DNA from: Mesostigma viride
Taxonomy: Eukaryota; Streptophyta; Mesostigmatophyceae; Mesostigmatales; Mesostigmataceae
NCBI GenBank assembly: GCA_009746045.1
Contig: RPFO01001162.1
Location: 683,978-747,977, forward strand
DNA: 64,000 nucleotides
Direction of reading: 5' to 3'
Positions 24,901-35,957 of this stretch are shown piece by piece. The translations under genes and the position numbers were made by a program. Below the pieces are notes generated by a model. The model did no database searches, was not told the origin of the DNA, and saw nothing but the letters and a program-made list of their open reading frames with translations. Numbering within the stretch: the stretch's first letter is position 1; each line of letters opens with the position of its first letter.

Positions 24901-25597
24901 TCTAATTGGGGCACGAACAAAACGGCCAGCTGACGACTGCGGTATTGACTTAACATCACTTTCTGCTTCGAAACTCAAGGCAGATTATTATTAAGTACAG
25001 AATGGCACTGATATCGCGCACATGCCACCGGGGTAAAGCTATCAACACACCATTGGGTAACGAAGGCAACTAACCTTCACAGATACAACTCTAGTATAGC
25101 TCATCAAGTCAGCCGGAAAACTTCCAATGTCTAACACAGCGGTGACTCCGTGCATTCTTCCACCTAAAAGGATGCGAATTGCGAATGGGGAGAGTAAGAA
25201 TTTTGAGATTGGTTATACGCCTATTTACCAGCTCGAAATACACACAGTACGTAAAGCTTAAGCTTTCGATAAATGCAACCACAAGAAGCAGCGTTGGTAA
25301 GAGCCGTACGCGAATCGTTGGTGACGGCCACCGCGCATGCGCTGATCACTTACCAAACCACCGTCGGTCTGGCTGAATCCGAGTGCTGGGCAGCTCGCTA
25401 GACTGGAATTGCTGGTACTTGAGCTTTCCATCCTTGTCGCGCCTGGGCTTGGCCTTGTACATGTTAAGCCGCCGGACGGTGCTGGCACTCCGCATATTGT
25501 CGCTGCCATCCTTCGTCCGCTTGTTTTGGTCATTAGAGCTTTTCGGTTTTGTGCTGGGGATCTTCTTCGCGGGCGATTTACTTTTATGTTTCGCCAT
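16271..25597 (-). CDS. NOG2: Nucleolar GTP-binding protein 2 (60S ribosome assembly GTPase)
   Basis: Eleven exons on the minus strand: 25597-25354, 24377-24238, 23638-23509, 23163-22889, 22202-22098, 21028-20900, 19748-19608, 18779-18679, 18111-18054, 17581-16849, 16401-16271. They total 2187 bp (728 aa) and all joins keep phase. The protein is the Nog2/GNL2/NUG2 GTPase that acts on pre-60S particles in nucleolus and nucleus. Motifs occur in the circularly permuted order: DARNP and G4 NKCD (about residues 262-265, across the exon 4/5 join), G1 GYPNVGKS (324-331), G3 DCPG (368-371). The N-terminus has the family block RWFGNTRVI across the exon 1/2 join and [10 protein letters not shown] in exon 3. 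After GGEPD and [10 protein letters not shown] comes a long acidic Glu/Asp tract, then a basic tail with KTGVN and lysine runs, as in the family. Introns 3 to 6 start with duplicated splice donors, some expanded into minisatellites. Confidence 0.93.
17604..17720. repeat. Imperfect direct repeat beside the NOG2 exon 10 acceptor
   Basis: The segment GGTCACACGATATAGCGTGT at 17605 recurs at about 17647 with one change, and CAACACCCACCGTATG occurs at about 17628 and 17700. The array lies in NOG2 intron 9, starting about 25 bp upstream of the exon 10 acceptor beyond a G-rich run, so repeats also gather near this acceptor. Confidence 0.75.
18909..18968. repeat. (CA)n microsatellite in NOG2 intron 7
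   Basis: About 29 CA units, uninterrupted, about 130 bp upstream (in gene direction) of the exon 8 acceptor. Long Val/Cys or His/Thr open frames over it are repeat translations. Confidence 0.97.
20372..20915 (-). repeat. 59-bp minisatellite made of NOG2 exon 6 end plus donor
   Basis: Unit starts at 20372, 20431, 20490, 20546, 20605, 20664, 20723, 20782, 20841 and the exon itself at 20900; the period is 59 bp with one 56-bp unit. On the gene strand each unit carries CGCACA, AGGAGGTGGGTAGGAG, i.e. the last bases of exon 6 (encoding RTKE, altered in the copies) and its GTGGGT donor. So nine extra donor copies lie directly downstream of the real one. 59 is not a multiple of 3, so use of most copies would shift the frame. 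Confidence 0.93.
21241..21436 (-). repeat. 49-bp tandem repeat, four units, in NOG2 intron 5
   Basis: Units start at 21241, 21290, 21339 and 21388, an exact 49-bp period (AACGAGGCATCCATCCTGAC then GTCACCTTGGCC). Read on the gene strand each contains CCAAGGTGACAT, an AAG/GTGAC donor-like word similar to the exon 5 donor AAG/GTGAGG, so this array may be an older relative of the neighbouring 36-bp array. Confidence 0.9.
21463..22134 (-). repeat. 36-bp minisatellite made of NOG2 exon 5 end plus donor
   Basis: Eighteen units with an exact 36-bp period; TTCTTGAT starts run from 21499 to 22111 and donor words CTCACCTTGCC recur every 36 bp. The rightmost (22098-22134) is the real exon 5 end. Each unit encodes IKNPFGK, the family motif before the splice, then GTGAGG and intron bases read as VRARA. 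The frame stays open through all units, so choosing any donor adds multiples of 12 residues. Variants within units ([24 protein letters not shown]) show the copies are not an assembly duplicate of one read. Confidence 0.96.
22846..22915 (-). repeat. 35-bp tandem duplication of NOG2 exon 4 end plus donor
   Basis: 22846-22880 and 22881-22915 match at 33 of 35 positions. The right copy holds the real exon 4 end (ILLLNK) and donor GTGGGC (22883-22888). The left copy repeats MILLPNK and the donor 35 bp into the intron. Use of the second donor would shift the frame by two. Confidence 0.93.
23472..23531 (-). repeat. 30-bp tandem duplication of NOG2 exon 3 end plus donor
   Basis: 23472-23501 and 23502-23531 match at about 26 of 30 positions. 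The right copy holds the end of exon 3 (GCTGGGGCAG) and donor GTGGGT. The left copy repeats both, 30 bp into the intron, so the second donor would add ten codons in frame. Confidence 0.9.
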
Positions 25598-27074
25598 TTT
25601 GGCGATAATGTTAATATCCGACCAATGTCCAATTCACTGAAGGAAAATAGCAAGCTTCCCCCGTTGATGGCGGCACGTACCGGCGAGCGCAGGTCCCGTG
25701 TTGCCAACAATCAATTTTCCCGACGGGCGCAGCTCAGGTCCTGGCGTCCTGCAGCTTGCGTGAGAACAGTGAAAGCCCGAGGACACTGGCGTCTGCACAG
25801 GGACTTCTGGGGGCACAATAATGACTAACAATTTGTGCGGCTGGGACTTCCGCCCGCCGATATCGGAGTCACCGCTCAACTCTCAAGCAAGCCCGTTCTT
25901 GATTCTTCGTGCAACCTGGGCCAACTGGCCATGGACTCTCTCCTTCGCCAGGCGCCACGGCACGAGCTACAAGTTCATACAGTAGCGTGTTTGGGCATAT
26001 ATTAGCCTAGAATTCGAAACGATCGAAATAATAGGCTAGTTACATTGTTACAACTACTAGATAGGCAGTAGGAAACCGGAAATCTGTCAATTACATGGAA
26101 AACCAGCCGCTATAGAATCTCTGCTGCTCATGTGCGGCGTGGGATCCAAATGACTGACTACACTACATGGTACAGTACTGACATGGAAAACCTGAAATCT
26201 GTAACGACTACCGAGTCAGACTGATCATGACTGACTATAGTGACTGACTGACTGACTGACTGACTGACTAACGTATTTACCTGATCATCCAGGGATCATC
26301 CCTGGATCATCTTCATTTTTCCGTGTTTGGACACACAGCTAGGCCGCGGACCGCTTCGCAGCCCTAAACCAATCCAACCCGCGCTTTTCGGCTAACGAAT
26401 CACGGACTGGTAATCTCCGGTAGTACGTTGTACAGGAGTGGACCGCTTTACCTAAATGAAAAAGTGATCAGGTCGTTGCAGGTCTGTGCCGTCGACCTGG
26501 CCATGGCGTGATTATGGAGCGTAAAACTCCCAACATGGTGCTGTTGTCCATGAAACATGCAACGATTTCGGTATTAGGCATGTGGCGGGCATAGGTGGAT
26601 TCACCATGACGCCGTTACAACTGGATCACGTTTGTGGAGTGAAGCGCGAGACTGCCTGGTTAAGCCCGCCAGTCCTGTAGTTTTCCGTCCCTTGCGTGAT
26701 TTCTTAAACACTATTATTTTTTTTACCAATATCATACCGTTGAATCGGTTGATAAATAGATTTCTCTACTACTCAAGTAAATCTTGTTCCGTGGCTTGTG
26801 CTCAACAATCTCGGCTTAGTTCGCCGTCTGCTACTTGCCACTTCTATCCATGCCCATCTCGACAGCACCATGTGCGAGAGGAGGTAACAGGCGCGTAAAT
26901 ATTTTGCGGGCATCCGTTCGATGTATCTAGTACCAGCGTTGGCGTGCGCAACAGGCAGGCCCCGCGGCTACGTTTGGGTTTGTGCGCGATTTCGAGTTTG
27001 AACGTCAGAACGTCATACGGCAGATCTAACTACCGACTTGCCGTGATTGGACTCGTCGGCACGGTAAGACGGTA
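25598..27074. promoter_or_regulatory. Divergent intergenic region between NOG2 and the METTL13-like gene
   Basis: About 1.5 kb separates the two start codons, which face away from each other. It must contain both 5' UTRs and probably both promoters. A (TGAC)n tract lies at about 26238-26268 and a short inverted ATCATCCAGGGATCATCC motif near 26283-26310. I could not identify a TATA box or defined elements. Both neighbours act on the translation machinery, so a shared promoter is possible but unproven. Confidence 0.45.
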
Positions 27075-30000
27075 ATGGACGCGCAAGACTCTCCGGACCC
27101 TGATGCCGCCGTGCTTCTGTACCCAGACACGGCCACGTTATGGGAGCTGCAGGGCAATCAAGAGCTGGTGCTGCACTCCACGTCATCCGGGCAGCAAGGC
27201 GGCGTCCTCATGGTGACCGAGAGGGCGCTGAGCGCCGCGGAATTGAGCGAGCTGCAGGCGTGGGCCTCCGCGAGTAGCGAGGCGTCGTGGCGCCACGTGT
27301 GCTGTGCTGAACATGGCGCAGACGCGGACGCCGGCTGCGTGTCCTGCATGGACACGTGCCGGGCAGGGCGCGACCGACTCGACCCGGGCGGCCCACTCTC
27401 AGCCATACGGGCCATGCGGCTGCGCTTCTTCCGGCGCTGTGAGGTGGACGGCAGCCTCGTGTCGGACGAGGTTCAATCAGAGATCCTGGTGGTGCACACG
27501 CGGGAGGTGGGGAAGGCAGCGGGGACGGCAGCACCCGGTGGCCAGCATAAAGCGCGCGGCCGGCACGGTCATGCCCCCCACGGGCGTGCGCGCTCCCACT
27601 TTGTGGAGCAGTACCTGTTGCTGGAGTACCACCGCATGTTTGCGGTGGCCCTTGGCTGCTGCCGCCCGCAACCGTGGCCCATGTGCGTGCTCCCGTCGCC
27701 GGCACATCACCCCTCGCTGCCCCCCTTGCCCGCACATCCCACAACGCAATCGCCGGCCTCCTCGTGTGGTGCCAGCTGGGCGGGTGGCCCTGAGCCCTCT
27801 GGCGTGCCAGCAGCCAACGTGGCCCACGCCATCGACGGCACTGACAGCCACCCGGCAGCAGGCCATGGCCTGTCACCGCCCCCTGTGCTTAAAGGCAGTG
27901 GCCGGCACCCTCATTATCCAGCCACGCCAGCATGGGATGGGAGGCGCACCTCCAACTGCACACCCAGCGTGGCCGCGGGTGGGTGTGCCAGTTGTCCTCT
28001 TTGCGACAGGTGGCATGAGCGGGGGAAAGCACTCATCTCCCCCTTTGAGCCCTGCCACCGGCCGCTGCGCTTCCTCTGTGTGGGCGTCGCAGCGGGCGCG
28101 TTCCCCCGCTTCCTGCGCCATGCGCTGCAGAGCTTTGTGGACGGGGCGGGGCTAGCGGCACTGCAGCGCGTGTGCACGGTGTGTTCGTCGTCGGAATCGC
28201 ACGCCGGCCTTTGTGCAGGGGCGTGCGGTGCCACCCACAAGGCCATGGGGACGGAGCCACACACCCCTCCCACACAGCACCACGCATCTGAATCCCCCGT
28301 GTGGCGAGCGGCCAGCGAGGAAAGGAGTGCGGCCTGCAGGTCTGCGGGGGTGGCCAACACCTCCTCCTCTCCGCCCACCCCACCCCGTGTGTTCATCCAC
28401 AACATCGATGGTGTGGAGCCGTGCGCTGAGGTACGGCGGGCAGCAGCAGGGCTCTTCCATCTGCGCGTGCACGCGCAGGACGAGGAGGGTATGCTGCGCC
28501 AGCACAACAACTTGCTCCTGCATGCCAGCCTGCGCGCACACACACAGCACGCGGCGGCCAGCATGCGTGCACACGCAGGCCAACGGTCCACCCGCAGTGC
28601 CTCATCAGGCTGTGCTCACCGGCCGCTGCGGTCTGGGAGGCAGGCCAAGGCGAGGGGGGTGGGTGACATGCCCCCTGCCTGGGGGCCACACGGTTGCCCT
28701 AACAATCATGCAGCTGGGCACGAGGAGGGCCTGGCGGTGGAATGGGGGAGCGGGCAAGGGAGGACGGGGACGTGTGCGCACGGCGTGACGCCATCAGGGG
28801 CCGGCGACCGTGCGCGCGCTGCCTTTATGCCGTGCGATGGTGATGCCTGCCGTGTACGAGTTCTGGCCGCCCCCTCCTCCCTTCACTCTGTGAACTTGCA
28901 GGTCCACGACGACATGGGCGAGCGGTTCGTGGCGCGGTTGGCCGCGCAGGTGAGGACAGATCGGGCGTCTCATGCCGCCGCGGTGCCGCTGCGGGAGGCC
29001 AGGAACAAGGCAGCCGCAGCAGCAGAGGCCACACATGGCCCCAGCCAGGGTGTCGTGGTGGGAGTGTGCGCAGACATGGCCTCGCAGGGGCACGCAGCCG
29101 CCGGTCTTGATCCGGTTGGGGGGGTGACGGTTGCTAGCGGTGCCGCCCATCGAGGCGATGCGCTGCTGGGGGATGCGACGGGGGGTGACCGCACGGTGCG
29201 CAACGGGGGCCTGTTTGGGCCGCCTCGGCAGCTGCGGTCGTCACGCGCGTGGGGGGATGCCAGCCGCCAACAACGCAGCACCCATGCTACTGGCACAGGT
29301 AATGCCCCTGGGAGAGACGATTCCAACACGACACGAGCAGGGAGTGGCCTGGGGGTACCCAGGACAAGTGAGGCCACCGGCATCTCCTCCACTGCAGGTC
29401 ACGGTGGTCACGATGACCAAAGTGCCGATGGCTTGCACTATGACGCCATCTTCATTGACGTGGATGCCAAGGATGATGGCGGGAGCGACGCGGACAAGCG
29501 GTGGCCACTGAGGGCGCCCCCTCGGTCGCTGGCGGATCGCTCGTTCCTTCGGGACGTGGCGACCCTGCTGGGGGGTGGGTGGGATGGTGATGTGGCGGGG
29601 CCGTCAGGGAGGGATGGGGAAGCCAGGGGTGGCACACCGGGGTATACAGGATTTCTGGCCTGCGCTGGTTGTCTCCTTGATACAGGGGGCGTTCGTCCAG
29701 TTGGTGATGGAGAGGTCCGGCTGGATGTGCTCTCTGCGAGGGAGCGGGTGCCTCCCTGCGAGCATGCATTACAAACCTCATTGGCAGTGGGTAGCAGGCA
29801 GGGGGCAGGCGGCAGGGGGATGGTCCGAGAGGGAGGCAGCCACGGCAGGCACCTGCGGGGGGGCCTGTGTGTGATTAACGTGTTGGAGAAACTGCCTGAG
29901 GAGCTGGAAGCAGCGAACAACGTGCTTGAGGTGACAGCGACGGGCCATGCTGCCGCGAACTCAGGGGGTGGGGAACCTTCTCACGGGTTTGTCCATGGGC

Positions 30001-30862
30001 AGGAAGAGCGGGCGCCTAGAGCAGCAACCCCCTCCCCCCCCCTGCTGGCAGGGCAAGTGATTCAGCGCCGTTGGGCGATGGCACAGAGCCCATGAATGTG
30101 TGTTCGGCCAGCGGTGTCTGTACTGTAGCCAAGGAGCCGCCCCCGTCGGCATCCGGCATGGGCAGCAGAGCACCTGGTGGGACACCTGGCACTCGCGATG
30201 GGGATGGCACTCGCGGTGGGCACGCGGCTGACGGAGACCGGCAGTTTTGCCCGGTGGAGGCGGCGTGCATGGACGTGTTTGCCGAGGTTGGTGTGCTCCT
30301 GCTGGATGGGGTATGCAACAAGCTGGTGGTGTGCAGCACCGTGCGAGGCATGCTCTGTGAGTCGTTCCCCCTCCCCACTCCTGTTTCCCCTGTTGGCGTG
30401 GCTGCCAGCAGCAATGAACATGTTGATCATGTCGTGGGGCCCATGGATGCCTGTACTTCCACTCATGCCCCGTTGGTGGAGGGTTGGTCCGCGGCTGTTG
30501 GCCCAGGGGTAGGCGCGGGGCTGCTCATGCCCTCGTGGCTCCCCCAGCCGATGTGGGTGTATGGGACTGACAGGGGCACATCCTGTTTGGGCGACAATCA
30601 TGCGGCGTCAATGAAGCAGGCAGAGGCAGTCGCTGGCCGGCATGGCTCATCTCCTTGTTTCGGCGATGGTCGTGATGCCAATATGGAAACAGCAGGGCCA
30701 GGTGATGAGGCTTTTCCGCAAAAGAACCCATGTGAATATCGGGAAAACACACGCCGCTGCCCTAGTGGTCATGAGAACGGGAGGGGCCGTCCTTATGAGG
30801 CACAGACACGCCCAAGCTGGTCTATCATGGGCCTTCACGTGGCTTTCCACCGAATCAAGTGA
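27075..30862 (+). CDS. METTL13: METTL13-like class I methyltransferase (eEF1A methyltransferase family), model incomplete
   Basis: Blocks match, in order, the C-terminal spermine-synthase-like methyltransferase half of METTL13: VQSEILVV (near 27475), VEQYLLLEYHRMFAVAL (near 27610), the SAM-binding motif RFLCVGVAAGAFPRFL (28070), IDGVEPCAEVRRAAAGLF (28404), VHDDMGERFVARLAAQ (28902-28949), YDAIFIDVDAKD (29438), GGLCVINVLEKLPEEL (29858) and MDVFAEVGVLLLDGVCNKLV (30270). The sequence from 27075 stays open for 1006 codons, with long Gly/Ala/His-rich stretches between blocks that could be introns without stops or real insertions. One splice is well supported (donor 29931, acceptor ending 30244, phase 0); the 28902-28949 block is also bounded by AG and GT. 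The end at 30862 is the stop of the last open frame and is uncertain. The family methylates elongation factor 1A. Confidence 0.65.
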
Positions 30863-32378
30863 GGTGCATCCATTCACGCGCCTCCGTTGGGAGAATCACG
30901 GGGTACCAACTTTTGGGTAGATACCTTTCATCCCCTGATTGATTCATGCAAGAAGGGTGCAGGGACCATCCCCTTCTCTCTTTGCCTTGAAAGGCAGGCC
31001 ACGGGTTCAATTAAACTGCTCACTGGGAGAGTCTAGCAACTACTGTGGGTGCAATAAAGCTTCGACGTAGCAACAGCATAGCGGATGCAGCAAGGCTGCC
31101 CCATGGTCCAGAGGCCACAGATAGGCTTGAACTCATTTACATGCAGCCGCCGGTTTGGGAGAACCCGAAGCCTGAGGGATTTCAGGGGCACACCCAAGGT
31201 TCACCCACTGTCAGTTAGGTTGCACTCCTGAATGTACACCAGCTTGATATCCGTTACAATGATGTTATGCAAGTCGATATTTTGATGTTATAAAGCAGTG
31301 CCGCATGCCTTAAGATCACAAATTAAGGATAGAGCATGCGTGCCACACATGCACGTCTATTCTAACATACTGCATGAATTCTCAGTTATTGTCATATGCA
31401 ACATACATTTGGTTGTCTTTATGTCGTGCATGAACGTGGAAGCTATACTTTTACTGGACGTATACTTTTACTGCATGAACGTGGAAGCTATACTATTAAT
31501 TAATTAATTAGACTCGTGCTCCCGTTGGGGAGTCACAGTCACGGAGCATTAACCCCGATGGATGGATGGGTGGGTGCAAACAATCCTACCGGTCTAAGCT
31601 ATCTACATCAGCTACCTACTGCATCTATCTAACAGCATTCTACCTACAACATCTATCTATACAGCACTGGCGTGCCTCCGGCCCACGGGTTTGCACACGC
31701 AGGCGCTTCCCCACTAGCTATACTAGCTAGCTGCGCACATGATGGTCAAATCGAGTACACGTGCGCCCGCGACAACGCGTTTTTTATCATGTTTAATGTT
31801 TCATTAGGGCTGGCCAGCGATCGAGTTCAAATAGCCACCCGACCCTAGCTGCACGTCCTTGAGTCACTCCCAGGTGCATGCCATGTGAGCTAGCTTGATC
31901 GGCCCCGGCCGGGCAGCGTTCACCAAGTTCTAGTGACGTGCATGCGCGGGGTATTAAAATTATGGTAGTCCCGACAATGCTTATAGCTTCCTACTCCGGG
32001 CATGAAATTTCATCAAGCTACGTTAGCTTCGTCTTCCAACGACGAATTTTTAGCTGATAATTTTCCTCTATGGGGTTTGTGGGTGACCCCTGGGTATATG
32101 CCCCTAAAACCCCTCAGGCTCTGGGAGAGGCCTTTATATTTTTCCAAACCCGCCCCTCTAAATGCGTTCCAAGCCTTTACGTGGGCTCTGGACCATTAAA
32201 CTAAATTAAATTAAATTGTAACATATCTCTGTTGGGAGTACATGTAGCTCTGGACCATGGGGCAGCCTTACTGCGAGCTCGGGGCCATTATCTCATGATC
32301 GAAGCATGGGCCGGGCCGCTAGCCTTCATGCCCCGTTCAAATCCAATATCTTCCCATCGTCAACCTCCCCCTTCCTCT
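30863..32378. other. Intergenic region between convergent genes, with a retroelement tail fragment
   Basis: Contains 3' flanks of the METTL13-like gene and of the glycosyltransferase. At 31494-31545 is a minus-strand retroelement 3' end: hairpin CTCCCGTTGGGGAG next to ATTAATTAATTAATTAG, the same terminus as at 11041 and 12150-12191. A short duplicated segment (CATGAACGTGGAAGCTATAC) occurs at about 31429 and 31474. Nothing else was recognised. Confidence 0.55.
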
Positions 32379-35300
32379 CTACTTCACCGAACGCCTCCTC
32401 GCCTCCTCATACACCGCTTGCACACAGTGCCAGTTGAGGATGGGGGAGAGCAGCCCTGCGGCAAGGCCCGGGCGGCCCGCGGCCACTGCCGCCTGCAGCA
32501 GAGGCCGCAGCAAGTCCTCATTGATCAGCCCCCAGAGGGTCAGCAGCGCCCACAGGCCGTAGTGGAAGGGAGTCATCTGGATCATCAACCGCACGTTGAG
32601 GCTCGGGTGCTTCTGGAAGAAGCGCACACCATTACGGCCACGCTGCCGCTCCTGCCCCGCCCATGGTTGTTTTTGTTTCCGATTCCCGGCCACCCACCCA
32701 CGCACCAGGATGGTAGCAGCACAAGAGGGGATGCACGTGGTGGAACACCAAACCCCGAGGAAAGATAATCAGTTCACCGACCAAAGGGGTGCTCGTTCCT
32801 TTGCAGGACAATGCAGCTGGCAGAGCAAGGCCCTTAGGTAAACATGGGTGGTGAGCTGGCAACCTTTTCAACGCAATGGACAAGGCTTGGTAACGCTCTC
32901 ATTCTCTTAGGCTGGTTCCCACCGCCCGATGCCATTAGCTAGCTCACCTGCTCGATGAGCGCCGGCAGCTGGTCCAGGGAGAAGGCCGGGTGGTAGTGGT
33001 ACCCCACTGCCGCACGGCACTGCACGATGGTGGCTCCTTGCTGGCGCAGGCGCTCTGGGAATATTCACCGACACGGCAGTGGTGGCGGGCACACAGTGGA
33101 CAAGGACAATGGATGCGGTCATCGTGACGCCGGGGCAGAAAAGGCTGACACACAGGGGCAACCGTGTTTGCTCGTGGGGCCTCGACAGTCACACACACAT
33201 TACTGAGATAACTCGATGCAAAGACAGTCCCGCACACATGAGCAGAATAACGGCAGAACAACGACCAAGGATGGGGAAGCGCCAAGATGGCCCAAAGCCG
33301 CATGGCATCCACGCAGGTCCTTCAGCAGCATAGAGAGCAGCGTAGAGGAGTCAGGAGTGCAGCATCCGGTACAGGTGACAGCTTCAGCATCACAAGACCA
33401 ATTATATTCGCAGTACAGACCCACACCCCCAAATAAATGAACACGCATAAAATTAAACCGCATCGTACCTCCCAGTTCCAGATCCTCCCACCCATAGCTG
33501 CTGAAGTCTGCGTCAAACGGGCCGTCAAGTTGGTCACCGCCCGTATCGCTGCCATCAGGAACACCAGCGCCATCATGGCTGCGTGCTGGCCCCCTGATCG
33601 CGCGTGCTGCGTCCACCAGCCGGCGGCGCGCGATGGCCACGTTGCCCGTCGCAAAGAACGCCGCCGAGTAGTCCTGGCGCGTGCGCGGTGGGGAAGGGTG
33701 GGCGAAGAGGTCAGGATGCACTCCAGGCGAAGAGAGCCACTGTCTCGGAGGTGAAGGGATTAAGGGTGAGGGGAAGGGTGGGTGGTTGAAGAGATCAAGG
33801 GTGAGGGGCAGACCCCGCGTGCACAACCCAATAATGATCTCGGCAGGGCACTCGGTGCGGATAGGATGGAAGCCAGGGGTGAGAATGGGGGCCACCAGGG
33901 AGGATGGGGGGCAAAAGAAAAAAGGAATCGAGATTTACGATGAATCAACAACCCCATCCGTGCATATTATCTGCCACCATCTGTGGTGGATGGACGCGCA
34001 CTGGGAAGACATGGCGACTGCCAGGTAGTGGCGTGCATCTGGCGATGACACCTACTAAACAGGTGGGGGTGTTCATACGATGATGGCGGTGTCTGACCCG
34101 GACCACGATCGAGTACAGATGCACTAGGGGACCAGGTGGCCCTGCGGGCGCACGCAAGGGGATAGTTCCGCGCTTCCGATGGCTTCCATTCTGCTGTGTT
34201 TTGTGCCCCATCAACCCCCCCTCTGTGACGACGCAAGATTCACCCCTGTGCCACGTCGCCCACCAGCACACCTACGCATGCGATATCCATCCAATGGCAT
34301 GGCAGCAGTTGACAACACCCCCCCGCCCCCCTCGCCGCCATCTTGCACGTCCCCTCACACACATGCCACACGCCCCCTCACTGTGAGCTTGTACGCCCCC
34401 CTCACACACATGCCACTCGGCCCCCTCACACACATGCCACACAGCCCCCTCACCGTGAGCTTGTACGGCTCCAACTCGGGGTGCTCAAAGTTGCTCGTGT
34501 TGACCACCGCGCCGTAGCTGAATGCGCGGTCGTCCCCGTCCCTCGCCCTGGCGGCCGTCAGGGCCTTGTCGTGCTCCGCGAGGAACGCGGGGCACACGAC
34601 CATGTCGCTGTCAATGAAGACGATGGTGGAGCCCCGTGAGGCGCGCATGCCCAGGTTGCGGGCGCGAGTAGCCCCCGCGTGCGCCTGCTCCAGCAGCACC
34701 ACGTGGGCCAGGCCGCCCGCCTGCTTCTGAGCGCGCACCCAGTGGATCGTGTCGTCGGAGGAACCATCGTCAACAAGGATCACCTGCAGGTGGTGGGGTG
34801 GGGGGGGCATGCGTTGGGGGCGTGAGGGTGTGAGGGCGTGAGGGCGTGAGGGCGTGAGGGCGTGAGGGCGTGAGGGCATGAGGGCGTGAGGGCGTGAGGG
34901 CATGAGGGCATGAGGGCATGAGGGCGTGAGGGCATGAGGGCGTGAGGGCGTGAGGGCGTGAGGGCGTGAGGGCGTGAGGGCGTGAGGGCGTGAGGGCGTG
35001 AGGGCTTGAGGGCGTGAGGGCGCGAGGGCATGAGGGCGTGAGGGCGTGAGGGCATGAGGGCATGAGGGCATGAGGGCATGAGGGCGTGAGGGCGTGAGGG
35101 CGTGAGGGCGTGAGGGCGTGAGGGCGTGAGGGCATGAGGGCATGGGGGTATGGTGGATGCGCTTGCCAGCTGACAAGAGGGGCATAAAGGTGTAAGAAGG
35201 CAACAGACATGTGATGGGTAGCTGCTCTCAGTGCATCCTGCCCTTAGGCATTTTGCCTGCGTGGGCGTGCTATGCAGAACAGGGTGGGAGCTGCAAGGTA

Positions 35301-35957
35301 GGCATGCGGAGGGCAGCACAGGAGGGAGCAGAAGGAGGGCAGGGGAGGGCACCGCACATGAGGGGAGCGGGGGCTATAGGAGGTCATACATGCGGCACCA
35401 GCGCGCACATTCACAAACGCATTCGTACCAGAACCGCACGAGACGCCATGCGCAATGGCAGCTGTTTCACCGGACGGTGCACAAACGTGGCACCGCACAC
35501 TTGGACGCCCATCACATGTCTGAGCCAAGGAACGGGCCGCACTAACCTCATAGTCTCGTATCAGGCCGTCGGGTAAAAGAACTTGTTTTTCGAGTGCCAG
35601 AAGGCATTTCTGTAAAATGGGAAGTCGGTTGTAGGTGGGGATGATAACGCTGCATAACCCCTCCTTCCCCGTGTAGGACACGTCATTGACGGTGTCAGAG
35701 CTGGCCGCAACGGATTTCGCGGCAACGGGCCCCCCGGCAGGCTTCCAGCTCCCCCTCCGCACAGGTCTGCTTGCAATAGTCTGAAGCCACTTGCCGCCTT
35801 GAAATGGCAATTGCGCTAATGCCCCGTCTGCCCCCAATTTGCAGAGAACAGGGGCTGCAAAATAGGATGAGCGGCCAGCATTGCAGGGGGCAGTAGGCCA
35901 ATATGGCGAGCTCAGAGGAAGGCGGACGCCACGAAGTAAGTAAGATGTGCTGCTCAT
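32379..35957 (-). CDS. Family 2 glycosyltransferase
   Basis: Five exons: 35957-35547, 34783-34454, 33673-33469, 33054-32948, 32612-32379; 1287 bp, 428 aa, every join GT-AG and in phase. The first exon has an N-terminal extension of about 100 residues rich in Ser, Gly and Arg, possibly a targeting peptide, then [10 protein letters not shown], the GT-A fold start. The exon 1/2 join restores [14 protein letters not shown], the nucleotide-sugar binding region. Exon 2 carries [13 protein letters not shown] and the metal-binding IDSD (DXD-type) motif. Exons 3-4 carry ATGNVAI and [12 protein letters not shown], the acceptor-side ED motif typical of GT2 and galactosyltransferase C-terminal domains. 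The last exon is a helical tail. Sugar donor and acceptor are not predictable. The start ATG at 35957 is the first in frame. Donor 2 is duplicated and intron 1 carries a large 9-bp array. Confidence 0.9.
34373..34467 (-). repeat. Copy of glycosyltransferase exon 2 end plus donor
   Basis: 34445-34467 (exon 2 end encoding YKLT, plus donor GTGAGG) is repeated at 34373-34395 with 22 of 23 bases identical, 72 bp into the intron. The DNA between and around the copies repeats CCCCCTCACACACATGCCAC several times, each with a GTGAGG word on the gene strand. Confidence 0.88.
34823..35150. repeat. 9-bp minisatellite in glycosyltransferase intron 1
   Basis: About 36 units of GAGGGCGTG/GAGGGCATG. It starts about 40 bp from the exon 2 acceptor (34784-34789) on the intron side. 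Poly (SRPHALTP) open frames on the minus strand are translations of this array and not part of the protein. Confidence 0.96.

Noticed and set aside
34780-35352. Open frames rich in SRPHALTP
   Set aside because: They read the 9-bp array in the glycosyltransferase intron; the real exons join cleanly without it.
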